From an uncultured Allobosea sp. (GTDB taxonomy: Bacteria; Pseudomonadota; Alphaproteobacteria; Rhizobiales; Beijerinckiaceae), in assembly GCF_945957345.1 (NCBI RefSeq), contig NZ_CAMFKW010000032.1:1-64000 (forward strand): DNA of 64,000 nt, written 5' to 3'. The notes beneath the pieces are model-generated. The model had not been told where the DNA came from and did not search any database. It saw only the letters and a list, made by a program, of their open reading frames with translations. The position numbers were made by a program, and so were the translations under genes. This document shows positions 19,593-29,265 of this stretch, in pieces. Every line of letters begins with the position of its first letter. Position 1 is the stretch's first letter.

Positions 19593-19668
19593 GGTCTGGA
19601 ATGGCGTCGCTTTCATGGGTTCCGGTCTCTGGCCTGTTGCCCACCCGGAATGACGGTGCGGTTCTGCC

Positions 19669-21852
19669 TCAGGCCTTCGCCTCGACGGGCGGCAAGGAGG
19701 CCAGCAGCCCGATCAGCGCGCGGTCGTGCAGCACGACCATGCGCTCTTTGGGCTTCAACCAGATCGCGGCGTCGTCGACCGTCTCGGCATCGACCAGCTT
19801 GGCCTGCGCCACGGCACGGTCGGGCTCGATCTCGCCGCGGCGGCGCGACTGGCCATAGGGCAGCATCAGTTCGTGGGCATGGCGCAATTCGGGATCGCCG
19901 TGCAGCGCCTTGATCGCGTCGGCATCGTCATAGCCGGCCTTCTCGAACTCGGCCTGCAATTCGTTGGCACGCGTCGCGATCGCGGGCGGGGCGCCTTCCT
20001 CCGGCGTCATCAGCAGCTTGTGGCGCTTGAGCCAGAGGCCGATAGCGAGTTGTCCCGAAGCCCATGACAGCGGGATTGCCAGCACGAGGCCGACGATCGT
20101 CGGCGACATCCAGGCGAAGAGCGAGGTCGCGATCATGAAGGCCGAAAGGCCGGTGACGAGGCCGAGCACGGTGTGGGTCCGGTGCCGGCGGATGATGTCC
20201 TTCAGCGGGATCGAGCCGTCGTCGCGCCGTTGCGGGTTCCAGCCGGTGTCGCGGCCGAGCAGGATCTGGAAGACCGAGCCGGACTGGATCAGCATCATGA
20301 TCGGCGCGAAGAAGGCCGAGAACAGCACCTCGATCAGCGCCGAGACGATCAGGCGGATCGCGCCGCCGCCGGCCTGCCGGAGCTTTGTGTTGAACAGTGT
20401 CAGCAACAGGCCGAACAGCTTCGGCGCCAGCAGGATTCCCATGGTGATCGCGAACAGGCGCAAGGCGCGTTCGGGGTCGAAGCGGGGCCAGACCGGGAAG
20501 AGCGTGAATTCCTGGGTGAAATACTCCGGCCGCGCGTAATTGACCTGCAGCACGATCAGGATGCCGACCACAAGCTGCATCAACCACAGCGGCGAGGCGA
20601 GATAGCCCATGATGCCGGTGGCGAAATGCTGGCGCGTCGGCATGACGAAGCCCTTGCCGCCCATGATGCGCGAATGCTGGAGATTGCCCTGGCACCAGCG
20701 CCGGTCGCGCACCGAAATGTCGATCAGCGAAGGCGGGCTTTCCTCGTAGGAGCCCGTCAGGTCCGGCAGCATGTAGACCGACCAGCCGGCGCGGCGGATC
20801 AGTGCCGCCTCGACGAAATCGTGGCTGAGCACATGCCCGCCGAAGGGCGGCTTGCCCTTCAGGTCCGGCAGGCCGCAATGGTCGGCGAAGGCCTTGGTGC
20901 GGATGATCGCGTTATGGCCCCAGTAGTTGCCGTCGCGGCCGGACCACATCGCGAGGCCGGTCGCGATGACCGGCCCATAGACCCGCGCCGCGAATTGCTG
21001 GAGCCGCGCGAAGAAGGTGTTGCGGTTGATGATCAGCGGCAGCGACTGGATGATGCCCGCATCGGGATCGTTCTCCATCGCAGCGGCAAGGCGCACGATG
21101 CAGGTGCCGGTCATCAGGCTGTCGGCGTCGAGCACGACCATATGCTCGTAGAGCCCACCCCAGCGCGTGACGAAATCGGCGATATTGCCGGCCTTGCGAT
21201 GATGGTTCTTCGGCCGGTGGCGGTAATAGACCCGGCTGTTCGGCCCGAGACGCTCGCGCAGCGCCAGGAAGGCCCGCTCCTCCGCCACCCAGACATCCGG
21301 GTTGGTGGTGTCGGAGACGATGAAATAATCGAAATGGTCACCGAGCCCGGTCGCCTCGACCGATTCCCGGATCGCCGCCACCGCCGCGAAGATGCGTGCC
21401 GACGACTCGTTGTAGATCGGCATCACCACGACGGTGCGGTGCTTGAGGCTTTCCGCCCGATCCGCCCTGCCGGCGCCGAACAGCACGCCGAAGAAGCCGA
21501 GCAGCGCGCTGGTGAAGGCGAGCGCGATCCACGAGAAGTTGATCGTGAACAGCACCAGCAAGGCGTACTGCAGCGAGGTCGTGCGGCTGACCGACACGAC
21601 ATTGTACATTTCCCAGGCGCCGAAGGCGGTGAGCGCGAGCCCGCCGCCGAAGACGAAGAGGCGCTTCAGCCAAGGCGTTTTCCAGTTGGCGGGCGCGGCG
21701 GGCGCGCGGCGATCCGAAGCCTTCCAGCTCCTGAACGACTGCACCGGCATGACCAGCGGCTCTTCAGGCGGGGTCGCCGGCTCGCGGGCCGCGCTGTAGC
21801 TGCGCTGTTCCGCTTCCATGGTGTCGCGGCGGGGCGCCGTTACCAGGTCCAT
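19669..21852 (-). CDS. opgH: Glucans biosynthesis glucosyltransferase OpgH (MdoH)
   Basis: 727 aa GT2-family inner-membrane glucosyltransferase that makes the beta-1,2 backbone of osmoregulated periplasmic glucans from UDP-glucose. Two N-terminal helices (about residues 50-70 and 80-125) precede the cytosolic catalytic domain with VVVMPIYNE, VVLDADSLMTG (DxD), FVEAALIRRAGW and the RRWCQGNLQH (Q/RxxRW-like) motif. About six C-terminal helices follow (LASPLWLMQLVVGILIV, FAITMGILLAPKLFGLLLTLF and others). ATG 21852 overlaps the opgG stop by 13 bp, so the pair is translationally coupled. Confidence 0.95.
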   Translation of the reverse strand: MDLVTAPRRDTMEAEQRSYSAAREPATPPEEPLVMPVQSFRSWKASDRRAPAAPANWKTPWLKRLFVFGGGLALTAFGAWEMYNVVSVSRTTSLQYALLVLFTINFSWIALAFTSALLGFFGVLFGAGRADRAESLKHRTVVVMPIYNESSARIFAAVAAIRESVEATGLGDHFDYFIVSDTTNPDVWVAEERAFLALRERLGPNSRVYYRHRPKNHHRKAGNIADFVTRWGGLYEHMVVLDADSLMTGTCIVRLAAAMENDPDAGIIQSLPLIINRNTFFARLQQFAARVYGPVIATGLAMWSGRDGNYWGHNAIIRTKAFADHCGLPDLKGKPPFGGHVLSHDFVEAALIRRAGWSVYMLPDLTGSYEESPPSLIDISVRDRRWCQGNLQHSRIMGGKGFVMPTRQHFATGIMGYLASPLWLMQLVVGILIVLQVNYARPEYFTQEFTLFPVWPRFDPERALRLFAITMGILLAPKLFGLLLTLFNTKLRQAGGGAIRLIVSALIEVLFSAFFAPIMMLIQSGSVFQILLGRDTGWNPQRRDDGSIPLKDIIRRHRTHTVLGLVTGLSAFMIATSLFAWMSPTIVGLVLAIPLSWASGQLAIGLWLKRHKLLMTPEEGAPPAIATRANELQAEFEKAGYDDADAIKALHGDPELRHAHELMLPYGQSRRRGEIEPDRAVAQAKLVDAETVDDAAIWLKPKERMVVLHDRALIGLLASLPPVEAKA

Positions 21853-23399
21853 CGATTCAACCAGGTCTCAGAGACGGGCTGACCGCCCGATTGCAGGACG
21901 AGCCGGAGCTCGGACAGATTATCGTTGCCGGGGTCGACCTCGAAGCCGACCCGCATCAGCTTGCGCTCGGGATAGGGCCAGAGGCGGACACCGTGGACAG
22001 CGCCGGGCTGTGCCGTGATCGTCGCCCGCGTCGAAGCGACGACGGCCGGATCGGCGAGCTTGTCCCCGGTAAATTCGACGATGAAGCGACGCCGGCGCCC
22101 CTGCGAGCCCTTGCCTTGTCGCGTCCGCGTTGCGAGCGCCAATGGCGGACGATCCGGCGGCTGCCAGCACCAGGCCTGACGATAGCTGATGGAGGTCTCG
22201 CTGCCGGCCGCCAGGGGCTGCTTCGGCCGCCAGTACATGATGATGTTCTTGTTCGGCTCGGAATCGTTGGGGATCTCGATGAGCTGCACCGAACCGGCGC
22301 CCCAATCGCCGAGCGGCTCCATCCAGACGCTCGGCCGAAGCTCGAAGCGCTGATCGTCGTCCTGGAAGGCGGCGGGATCGCGCTCGCGCTGGACGAGCCC
22401 GAATCCCTTCGGGTTCTCGTCGACGAAGGAAGAGACCTGCAGGGTCGCGGGATTGTTGACGGGCCGGTAGATCCACTCGCCGGCACCCGACTGCATCTGG
22501 ACGCCGGATACCTCGCCGATCGAGGGGCGGATGTCGTCGAAGACGCGCCGGCTCTGCGGACCGGAGAGGAAGGTCGCACTGGTGCAGCCGAAGCCGACAT
22601 GGTCCAGCGCCTGCCGCGCGAACAGCGTCATCTCGACATCGATGAAGGTGACGTCGCCTGGGCGCAGCGTCATCCGGACGGCGCCCGCGACGCTCTCCGA
22701 ATCGAGCAGGCCGTGAATCACCAGCGAGCCGACGGCCGGGCTCGGCCGCTCGATCCAGAACGCCCGGAAGAATGGCAGCTCCTCGCCGCGTGTCTCGCCC
22801 GGCCGCAGAATCAGCGCGCGTGCCATCGCGCCGAAATTCTGGCCGCGCGCCAGGGCGCGGAAGAAGGTGCCGCCCTGGAAGACCGCGACCTCGAAGGGGC
22901 GCTCCAGCCCGGCTGCGATCCGCATGCCCGAGAACTGCAGATCGGCATTGCCCTGGGGCGGGGTCACTCGCCCGTAGTCGAACTTGCTGCGATCGAAGCC
23001 GATGCGGCGCACCGTGCCGTCCTCGATGGTGAACAGGCTCACCGGATTGGAGAAGACATAGCCGCGATGCAGGGGCTCCAGCGTGAAGCCGCGATTCTCG
23101 CCCGCCCAGACCGTGGCACCCGGCTGCATCCGAATCCCGGCATACTGATCTGCGGGCAGGGCGGCGTAGCCCTCGGGCAGGTCGTTGCTGGCGAGCGGAA
23201 TCAGCGGACGCTGCGCCAGGGTCCTGGCGGCATCGACGACGAGAGCCGGATCGAAACGCTGCCCGTCCACGAGAGTGGGAATGTTGAAGGAAGCGGCACC
23301 CGTGGGCGCCTGCGCCGCAGCTGGGCCGGCCAGCGAGAGCAGCGCCGCGCCACCAGCGGCGCCTTCCAGAAACTGCCTACGATTCAAGGGTTTCGACAT
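21840..23399 (-). CDS. opgG: Glucan biosynthesis protein OpgG (MdoG)
   Basis: 519 aa periplasmic protein needed for branching and release of osmoregulated periplasmic glucans; pairs with OpgH. A twin-arginine signal is seen at the N-terminus (NRRQFLEGAAGGAALLSLAGPAAA). The mature part has the MdoG domain blocks FDPALVVDAARTLAQRPLIPL, YAGIRMQPGATVW, FEVAVFQGGTFFRALARGQNFGAMARAL, EELPFFRAFWIERP and VWMEPLGDWGAGSVQLIEIPN. ATG 23399 (MSKPLNRRQF) is preferred; an in-frame TTG at 23408 is possible. A Tat rather than Sec signal is typical of OpgD/G proteins that fold before export. Confidence 0.94.
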   Translation of the reverse strand: MSKPLNRRQFLEGAAGGAALLSLAGPAAAQAPTGAASFNIPTLVDGQRFDPALVVDAARTLAQRPLIPLASNDLPEGYAALPADQYAGIRMQPGATVWAGENRGFTLEPLHRGYVFSNPVSLFTIEDGTVRRIGFDRSKFDYGRVTPPQGNADLQFSGMRIAAGLERPFEVAVFQGGTFFRALARGQNFGAMARALILRPGETRGEELPFFRAFWIERPSPAVGSLVIHGLLDSESVAGAVRMTLRPGDVTFIDVEMTLFARQALDHVGFGCTSATFLSGPQSRRVFDDIRPSIGEVSGVQMQSGAGEWIYRPVNNPATLQVSSFVDENPKGFGLVQRERDPAAFQDDDQRFELRPSVWMEPLGDWGAGSVQLIEIPNDSEPNKNIIMYWRPKQPLAAGSETSISYRQAWCWQPPDRPPLALATRTRQGKGSQGRRRRFIVEFTGDKLADPAVVASTRATITAQPGAVHGVRLWPYPERKLMRVGFEVDPGNDNLSELRLVLQSGGQPVSETWLNRWTW

Positions 23400-23699
23400 G
23401 GGATCCAAACTACGCGGGCGACGCCCTCGCCCTTCGCGCTTCTAGAGCATTTCCAGTTCGCCTGAAAAGCCTTTCCGACCGGGAAGATGCACGCCTTTCG
23501 CAGGGTGCGATCTCCAGAAATCAAGCCGTGGCTAGGCCGACATATGCACCGCCCCCGAAAGCTGCCTTTCACCGCGATTGAACTTTGCCAAAAGGCGCGC
23601 GGATCGGCTATCCACGGCGCCTGCAACGCCAGCATGCGTGAATGCGATTGTGATGTGCGGGCTGTGGTTCGACCATGCCCTGCAAGGGAAACGAGAAAC
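23400..23699. other. 300-bp divergent intergenic region opgG/glmU
   Basis: Contains the divergent promoters for opgGH (minus) and glmU (plus). I see no gene, clear hairpin terminator or repeat. The AT-richer stretch near 23570-23610 (TTGAACTTTGCC...TATCCA) could hold a glmU promoter, but no confident -35/-10 pair can be called. Confidence 0.4.
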
Positions 23700-25076
23700 A
23701 TGACCGAAATGCAGCCGGCCAGATCCTGCCTCGCGATCGTCCTGGCGGCCGGAGAGGGCACTCGCATGAAGTCGCGGCGCCCGAAGGTGCTCCATGCCGT
23801 TGCCGGCAGGTCGCTGCTCGGCCATGTGCTGGCGGCCGTCTCCGAGGCCGGTGCCGACGACGTCGCCGTGGTCATCTCCTCCGAGCGCCCGGAAGTCGGC
23901 GAGGAGGCGCACAAGCTCCTTCCGCACGCTCAGATCGCGATCCAGCGCGAGCGCAGAGGCACGGCCCATGCGGCGCTGGCGGCGAAAGCTGCGCTGGCCT
24001 CGGCTCATGACGATGTCATCATCGCGTTCGGCGACACGCCGCTCGTACGTCCGGAGACCTTCTTGGCACTCCGCGAGGCGCTCTCCGGAGGCGCTGCCGT
24101 CGCCGTGCTCGGCTTCGAAGCCAAGGATCCGACTGGCTACGGCCGGCTCGTCGAGCATGACGGCCATCTCGAAGCGATCGTCGAGCACAAGGACGCGACG
24201 CCGAAGCAGCGCCGCATCACGCTCTGCAATGCCGGGTTGATGGCGCTCGCCGGCAAGCATGCCCTGTCGATCCTGGAAGCGATCGGCGACGACAACGCCC
24301 AGCGCGAATTCTACCTGACTGATGCGGTCGAAGTCGCACGGACGCGCGGCCTCGACGCGGTCGCGCTGCGGGCGCCCGAGAGCGAAGTCCAGGGGGTCAA
24401 CGATCGCGTGCAGCTCGCTGCCGCGGAAGCGGAATTCCAGCGCCGCAAGCGCCTCGCCGTCATGGTCGGCGGCGCCACGCTGATCGCGCCCGAAACTGTC
24501 TTCTTCAGCCATGATACCGAGATCGGCTGCGATGTCCTGATCGAGCCGAACGTGGTTTTCGGGCCGGGCGTGCAGGTCGCCGACGGCGCGGTGATCCATG
24601 CCTTCTCACATCTGGAGGGCGCCAGGATCGGCCCGGACGCCAATATCGGCCCGTTCGCGCGCCTGCGGCCGGGGACCCGTCTGGCCGAGAAGGCGAAGGT
24701 CGGCAATTTCGTCGAAGTGAAGGCCGCCGATATCGGCCCGGGCGCCAAGGTCAACCACCTCACCTATATCGGCGATGCCTCGGTCGGCGCGGCCGCCAAT
24801 ATCGGCGCCGGCACCATCACCTGCAACTACGACGGCTTCAACAAGTCGAAGACGACGATCGGCGCCAATGCCTTCGTCGGCTCGAATTCCTCGCTGGTGG
24901 CCCCGGTGACGATCGGCGAGGGCGCCTATATCGGCTCCGGCTCGGTGATCACCGACGATGTCGCGCCGGAGGCGCTGGCCATCGGCCGGGGCAAGCAAGT
25001 CGTGAAGGAGGGCTGGGCGAAGGCGTTCCGCGCCGTCGCCGCCGCCCGGAAAGCCGCCAAGAAAGCGGCGGAATAG
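23700..25076 (+). CDS. glmU: Bifunctional GlcNAc-1-P uridyltransferase / GlcN-1-P acetyltransferase
   Basis: Makes UDP-GlcNAc for peptidoglycan and LPS. 458 aa. The N-terminal nucleotidyltransferase has [18 protein letters not shown] (residues 14-31), [18 protein letters not shown] and EGIVEHKDA-like AIVEHKDA. The C-terminal left-handed beta-helix has hexapeptide repeats from about residue 255, with [21 protein letters not shown] and [19 protein letters not shown] (acetyl-CoA and catalytic residues). ATG 23700 ([18 protein letters not shown]) is chosen over the longer 23487 frame. glmS follows 120 bp downstream, so consecutive pathway genes are clustered. Confidence 0.97.
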   Translation: MTEMQPARSCLAIVLAAGEGTRMKSRRPKVLHAVAGRSLLGHVLAAVSEAGADDVAVVISSERPEVGEEAHKLLPHAQIAIQRERRGTAHAALAAKAALASAHDDVIIAFGDTPLVRPETFLALREALSGGAAVAVLGFEAKDPTGYGRLVEHDGHLEAIVEHKDATPKQRRITLCNAGLMALAGKHALSILEAIGDDNAQREFYLTDAVEVARTRGLDAVALRAPESEVQGVNDRVQLAAAEAEFQRRKRLAVMVGGATLIAPETVFFSHDTEIGCDVLIEPNVVFGPGVQVADGAVIHAFSHLEGARIGPDANIGPFARLRPGTRLAEKAKVGNFVEVKAADIGPGAKVNHLTYIGDASVGAAANIGAGTITCNYDGFNKSKTTIGANAFVGSNSSLVAPVTIGEGAYIGSGSVITDDVAPEALAIGRGKQVVKEGWAKAFRAVAAARKAAKKAAE

Positions 25077-25196
25077 GCGGGAATCGCGGTGGATCGGGCA
25101 ATCCGCCGTTCACAGTTCGTCATGTAGATTGATTGGGCATGCGCTCCGTTCGCGGCTATGCGCTTTGCCGACAGCAACGGCTTGAGGGGTTGGCCC

Positions 25197-27023
25197 ATGT
25201 GCGGCATCGTCGGGATTCTGGGCAAGGAAGCGGTCGCGACGCAGGTCGTCGATGCGCTCAGGCGGCTGGAGTATCGCGGTTATGATTCCGCCGGCGTCGC
25301 GACGCTCGAAGGTGGTCAGCTCACCCGCCGCCGCGCCGAGGGCAAGCTCAAGAATCTCGAGACCCGCCTGTCGAGCGAGCCGCTCGAGGGCCTGATCGGC
25401 ATCGGCCACACCCGCTGGGCGACCCATGGCAAGCCCAACGAGACCAATGCCCACCCGCATGCGACCGCGAAGCTCGCCGTCGTCCATAACGGCATCATCG
25501 AGAATTTCCGCGAATTGCGCGCCGACCTCCAGGCGGACGGCTACGTCTTCGAGACGGAGACCGATACCGAGATCGTCGCTCATCTCGTCACCCGCGAGCT
25601 CGATCGCGGCAAGTCCCCGGTCGATGCGGTTGCGGCCAGCCTGCCGCTTCTGCGCGGCGCCTTCGCGCTCGCTTTCCTGTTCCAGGGCGAGGAAGACCTG
25701 CTGATCGGCGCCCGCAAGGGCTCGCCTCTAGCGGTCGGCATCGGCGATGGCGAGATGTATCTCGGCTCGGACGCGCTGGCGCTCGCTCCTTTCACCAATC
25801 TCATCGCCTATCTCGAAGAGGGCGACTGGGTCGTGCTCCATCGCCGTGGCGCGACTTTCTACGATCGAACCAACACGCAGGTGGAGCGCCGCGCCCAGCG
25901 CGTCGCCGCCGGCGCCTTCCTGGTCGAGAAGGGCAATCATCGCCACTTCATGGCCAAGGAGATCTACGAGCAGCCTGAGGTCGTCGGCCACACGCTGACC
26001 CAGTATCTCGACATGGCCAACGGAAAGGTGCGCCTGCCTTTCGGCGACAAGATCGACTGGAAGAGCCTCTCGCGCCTGACGATCAGCGCCTGCGGCACCT
26101 CCTATTATGCTGGCCTGATCGCGAAATACTGGTTCGAGAAGCTGGCGCGCCTGCCGGTCGAGATCGATGTCGCCTCGGAGTTCCGCTACCGCGAGGCGCC
26201 GCTGCCGGAGAACGGCCTCGCGCTCTTCATCTCGCAGTCCGGCGAAACCGCCGACACGCTGGCCGGCTTGCGCTACGCCCGCCAGAACGGGCAGGCCATC
26301 CTCTCGGTCGTCAACGTGCCGACCTCGACCATCGCGCGCGAAAGCGACGCGGTCGCGCAGACGCTCGCCGGCCCCGAGATCGGCGTCGCCTCGACCAAGG
26401 CCTTCGTCTGCCAGCTTTCCGTATTCGCGGCGCTGGCACTCGCCGCAGCGCGGGCTCGCGGCACGCTCTCGGCCGAGGAGGAAGCCGGCCATGTGCAGCA
26501 TCTGATCGCGCTGCCAGGCCTGATCGCCAAGGCGTTGGAGCTGGAGCCAGAGATCGAGAAGCTCGCGCGCGAGCTCTCCAAGGCCAAGGATGTGCTCTAT
26601 CTCGGCCGCGGCACCAGCTTCCCGCTGGCGCTGGAAGGCGCGCTGAAGCTCAAGGAAATCAGCTATATCCACGCGGAAGGCTATCCCGCAGGTGAACTTA
26701 AGCACGGGCCGATCGCGCTGATCGACGAGGAGATGCCGGTCATCGTCGTCGCGCCGCATGACGCGCTCTACGAGAAGACGGCTTCCAACATGCAGGAGGT
26801 CGCGGCGCGCGGCGGGCGCATCATCCTGGTCACCGACGCGAAGGGCGCGGCCGAAGCCGGAATCGAGCCCGAGGCGACGATCATCATGCCCGACATGGAC
26901 CCGACCTTCGCGCCGATCGTCTACGCCTTGCCGATCCAGATGATCGCCTATCAGACGGCGGTTTTCATGGGCAAGGACGTCGACCAGCCGCGCAATCTGG
27001 CGAAATCCGTCACGGTGGAGTGA
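25197..27023 (+). CDS. glmS: Glutamine--fructose-6-phosphate aminotransferase (isomerizing)
   Basis: Makes glucosamine-6-phosphate from fructose-6-phosphate and glutamine; first committed step to UDP-GlcNAc. 608 aa. The N-terminal class II glutaminase starts MCGIVGILG (Cys2 nucleophile) and includes GIGHTRWATHGKPNETNAHPH. Two SIS sugar-isomerase domains follow: SACGTSYYAG, ISQSGETADTLAGLRYA, ASTKAFVCQ, and the second-domain LGRGTSFPLALEGALKLKEISYIHAEGYPAGELKHGPIALID. It ends QPRNLAKSVTVE. ATG 25197 is mandatory for the catalytic Cys2. No glmS ribozyme-like leader was recognised in the 120-bp gap. Confidence 0.98.
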   Translation: MCGIVGILGKEAVATQVVDALRRLEYRGYDSAGVATLEGGQLTRRRAEGKLKNLETRLSSEPLEGLIGIGHTRWATHGKPNETNAHPHATAKLAVVHNGIIENFRELRADLQADGYVFETETDTEIVAHLVTRELDRGKSPVDAVAASLPLLRGAFALAFLFQGEEDLLIGARKGSPLAVGIGDGEMYLGSDALALAPFTNLIAYLEEGDWVVLHRRGATFYDRTNTQVERRAQRVAAGAFLVEKGNHRHFMAKEIYEQPEVVGHTLTQYLDMANGKVRLPFGDKIDWKSLSRLTISACGTSYYAGLIAKYWFEKLARLPVEIDVASEFRYREAPLPENGLALFISQSGETADTLAGLRYARQNGQAILSVVNVPTSTIARESDAVAQTLAGPEIGVASTKAFVCQLSVFAALALAAARARGTLSAEEEAGHVQHLIALPGLIAKALELEPEIEKLARELSKAKDVLYLGRGTSFPLALEGALKLKEISYIHAEGYPAGELKHGPIALIDEEMPVIVVAPHDALYEKTASNMQEVAARGGRIILVTDAKGAAEAGIEPEATIIMPDMDPTFAPIVYALPIQMIAYQTAVFMGKDVDQPRNLAKSVTVE

Positions 27024-27030
27024 AGGCGGC

Positions 27031-27417
27031 TCAGGCCTCGGGCCGGCTTGCTACATAGAAGCCTGCACCAGCCAGACAGAGCGCCGCCGTTGCCAAGGCA
27101 ATCGGCGGCGCGCTCGTCAGTGTCAGCAGAACGAAGCTCAGCGCCATCGAACCGCAGGCGAGATATTTCGCCCGCCGCGCGATGGCGCCGGTCTCGCGCC
27201 AGCGCCGGACATGCGGCCCCAATCTTGGATGCCCGACGAGCCACGCCTCGAATCGTGGCGAGGATTGTGAGAAGCACCAGGCTGCAGCGATCAGGAAGAC
27301 CGTGCCGGGCATCAGCGGCAGAATGAGCCCGATGACGCCGAGCGCGGTGAAGACCCAGCCCATCGCGAACAGCAGCGGCCGCGACCATCGGCGTCGCGGC
27401 TGATCGTTCTCGCTCAC
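27031..27417 (-). CDS. DUF454 (YbaN-like) membrane protein
   Basis: 128 aa small membrane protein. It has the DUF454 pattern: an N-terminal helix pair GWVFTALGVIGLILPLMPGTVFLIAAAWCFSQSSPRFEAWL, the conserved HPRLGPHVRRWRETGAI loop, and two further hydrophobic segments (MALSFVLLTLTSAP, IALATAALCLAGAGFYV). Function of the family is not known. It is convergent with glmS, with stops 7 bp apart, and divergent from the DUF502 gene. Confidence 0.85.
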   Translation of the reverse strand: MSENDQPRRRWSRPLLFAMGWVFTALGVIGLILPLMPGTVFLIAAAWCFSQSSPRFEAWLVGHPRLGPHVRRWRETGAIARRAKYLACGSMALSFVLLTLTSAPPIALATAALCLAGAGFYVASRPEA

Positions 27418-27546
27418 GGCCTCGTCCTTGCTTGCCCGAAAGGTGGGGATGGCGGATACCGCCGCCTCGCTTATCTATGTCATATCGCGGCGCGAGACGT
27501 CGTCCGCAAGGGAATCGGAGGTCGTGACGGTGGGGTGGGACAACGC

Positions 27547-28263
27547 ATGACAGCCGGCCCGCCCGATCCCCGGCTCATCCTGCCCACGGAAATCCTGCGT
27601 CCGACATGGGGCGCGCGCCTGCGCCGTTATTTCCTGACCGGGCTCGTCATCGCCGCGCCGCTTGCCATCACGGCCTCGGTGACCTGGTGGTTCATCAATT
27701 TCATCGATGGGCTGGTGAAGCCGCTCATCCCGAATGCGTATCTGCCGGATGCCTACCTGCCTTACCCGGTGCCGGGCTTCGGGCTCGTCATCGCGCTGGT
27801 CGGCCTGACCTTTCTCGGCTCGATGACGCATAACCTGATCGGGCGTTCGCTGATCAATACCGGCGAGGCGATCCTGAACCGCATGCCGGTGATCCGTGGC
27901 CTCTACAAGGGGGTCAAGCAGGTCTTCGAGACGATCTTCTCGCAATCCGGCACGTCGTTCCGCACGGTCGGCATGGTGCAGTTCCCGCAGCCTGGCATGT
28001 GGTCGATCGTCTTCATCGCGCAGGAGGCGGCGCCCGAGATTGCCGAAAGCCTGCCGGATGGCGAGGAGCAGATCGGCGTCTTTCTGCCCTGCACGCCCAA
28101 CCCGACCACCGGCTTCTTCTTCTACCTGCCGCGGCGCGATGTCATCGAGCTCTCGATCTCGGTCGAGGATGGCGCCAAGCTGATCATGTCGGCCGGGCTG
28201 ATCCAGCCCGGCGAACAGAACGGCAAGCCGAAGCTGGACGCGAAGCAGCCGGTCAGCGCTTGA
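27547..28263 (+). CDS. DUF502 family membrane protein
   Basis: 238 aa. Two transmembrane segments (YFLTGLVIAAPLAITASVTWWFINFI, about residues 29-54, and GFGLVIALVGLTFLGSM) bracket a short periplasmic loop. The family-typical IPVIRGLYKGVKQVFE-like stretch (RMPVIRGLYKGVKQVFETIF) and the PCTPNPTTGFFFYLPR block follow. Family function is not established. ATG 27547 is chosen; an in-frame GTG at 27535 is an alternative. Its 3' end overlaps the convergent AraC gene by 11 bp. Confidence 0.86.
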   Translation: MTAGPPDPRLILPTEILRPTWGARLRRYFLTGLVIAAPLAITASVTWWFINFIDGLVKPLIPNAYLPDAYLPYPVPGFGLVIALVGLTFLGSMTHNLIGRSLINTGEAILNRMPVIRGLYKGVKQVFETIFSQSGTSFRTVGMVQFPQPGMWSIVFIAQEAAPEIAESLPDGEEQIGVFLPCTPNPTTGFFFYLPRRDVIELSISVEDGAKLIMSAGLIQPGEQNGKPKLDAKQPVSA

Positions 28264-29086
28264 GCGGCACCCATATCTCGACGGTGCCGTTGCCGGTGGC
28301 GCCGTCGAAACGCTCGTCCATGCGCTCCAGCGTGACGCCCATCTCGGGCTTGCGTCCCGATTTCGGGAACCAGTCCTGCCAGATCGCCTTGTAGGTCTGG
28401 GCGATGCCGGTGATATGGCCGGTATGCTCAAATACCGCGCAGAGCTGCTCCGGCACGCTGAGCCGCGCGAACTCTTCGGTGAGGTCGCCGAAGGAGGAGA
28501 CTTCGGCCCCGGCGATATAGTCAAAGGCGCCGCCATCATCGCAATTATAGCTTGCGCCATAGGCGACATAGCCGCGCTGGCCGGGGATATGGCCGAAATG
28601 CGGGGCGATCTTCTGCCAGAGCAGCGGGATGCCTTGCGTCTTGTCCATCGAGAAATGGCCACTGAAGCCCGCGATCAGCATGGGCTTGCCGGCGACGATG
28701 CGCGGCTCGGCAATAGGGGCAGGGGTGATGTCATGCATGGACAGGGACTCCACGAGAGCGAGCGATGAAAGGTCGCGCCGGGCACGCAATTCTTCCGGCG
28801 TGAGGCCGAACTGCTCGCGAAAGGCGCGGGTGAAGGCTTCGTGGGAGCCATAGCCCCAGTCGAGGGCGACCGTGAGGATATCGGGCGCGCCGTTCGCAAG
28901 CTGGCGCGCCGCCTCCGACAGCCGGCGTTCGCGCACATAGCGCATCACCGAGCGGCCGGTCGCCACGCCGAAGGCGCGGCTGAGATGGAAGCGCGAAACG
29001 CCGCTGACCTCCGCGATCTCGTCAAGCGTGAGATCGGCGGTGAAGCGGCTCTCGATGCACCAGATGGCGGCCTTGACCGGGTCCAT
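28253..29086 (-). CDS. AraC-family regulator with GyrI-like ligand domain
   Basis: 277 aa transcription factor. The N-terminal AraC DNA-binding domain has two helix-turn-helix motifs: LDEIAEVSGVSRFHLSRAFGVATGRSVMRYVRERRLSEAARQL, then ILTVALDWGYGSHEAFTRAFREQFGLTPEELR. A C-terminal GyrI/BacR-type effector-binding domain (about 115-277) follows, with YVAYGASYNCDDGGAFDYIAGAEV, AVFEHTGHITGIAQTYKAIWQDWFP and a terminal VEIWVPLK strand. Relatives respond to small hydrophobic or drug-like ligands. ATG 29086 has GGAGAG upstream; a frame to 29113 exists. It overlaps the DUF502 gene 3' end. Target genes are not evident. Confidence 0.9.
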   Translation of the reverse strand: MDPVKAAIWCIESRFTADLTLDEIAEVSGVSRFHLSRAFGVATGRSVMRYVRERRLSEAARQLANGAPDILTVALDWGYGSHEAFTRAFREQFGLTPEELRARRDLSSLALVESLSMHDITPAPIAEPRIVAGKPMLIAGFSGHFSMDKTQGIPLLWQKIAPHFGHIPGQRGYVAYGASYNCDDGGAFDYIAGAEVSSFGDLTEEFARLSVPEQLCAVFEHTGHITGIAQTYKAIWQDWFPKSGRKPEMGVTLERMDERFDGATGNGTVEIWVPLKR

Positions 29087-29166
29087 GTTCTCTCCACGAA
29101 GCGCCGACACCATGGCGAAGGGAAGACAGCCGCGCTTGATCGGGATTGCTGCGCACGACGGTTCCT

Positions 29167-29257
29167 GTCATGGTCGGGCTTGTCCCGACCATCCACGTCT
29201 TCGCTGGTCGAAGGGCGTGTCCAAGACGTGGATGCTCGCCACAAGGGCGAGCATGAC
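29167..29257. repeat. 91-bp interspersed palindromic repeat, copy 3
   Basis: Same length, orientation and arms as copy 2. The ATGGTCGGG/CCCGACCAT hairpin is perfect at 29170-29192 (loop CTTGT). CCACGTCTT/AAGACGTGG forms the joining stem, and the distal hairpin ATGCTCGCC/GGGCGAGCAT closes with GCATGAC. It sits between the recG stop (29266) and the start of the AraC gene, so it is part of the recG 3' region. Confidence 0.87.
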
Positions 29258-29265
29258 GGCGAGCT

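Noticed and set aside
20173-23465. Plus-strand frames of more than 500 codons opposite opgH and opgG
   Set aside because: They mirror opgGH codon periodicity and contain no recognisable protein motif.
25077-25196. glmS ribozyme or riboswitch in the glmU-glmS gap
   Set aside because: The 120-bp gap shows none of the conserved ribozyme core that I could recognise, and such ribozymes are mainly found in Firmicutes.
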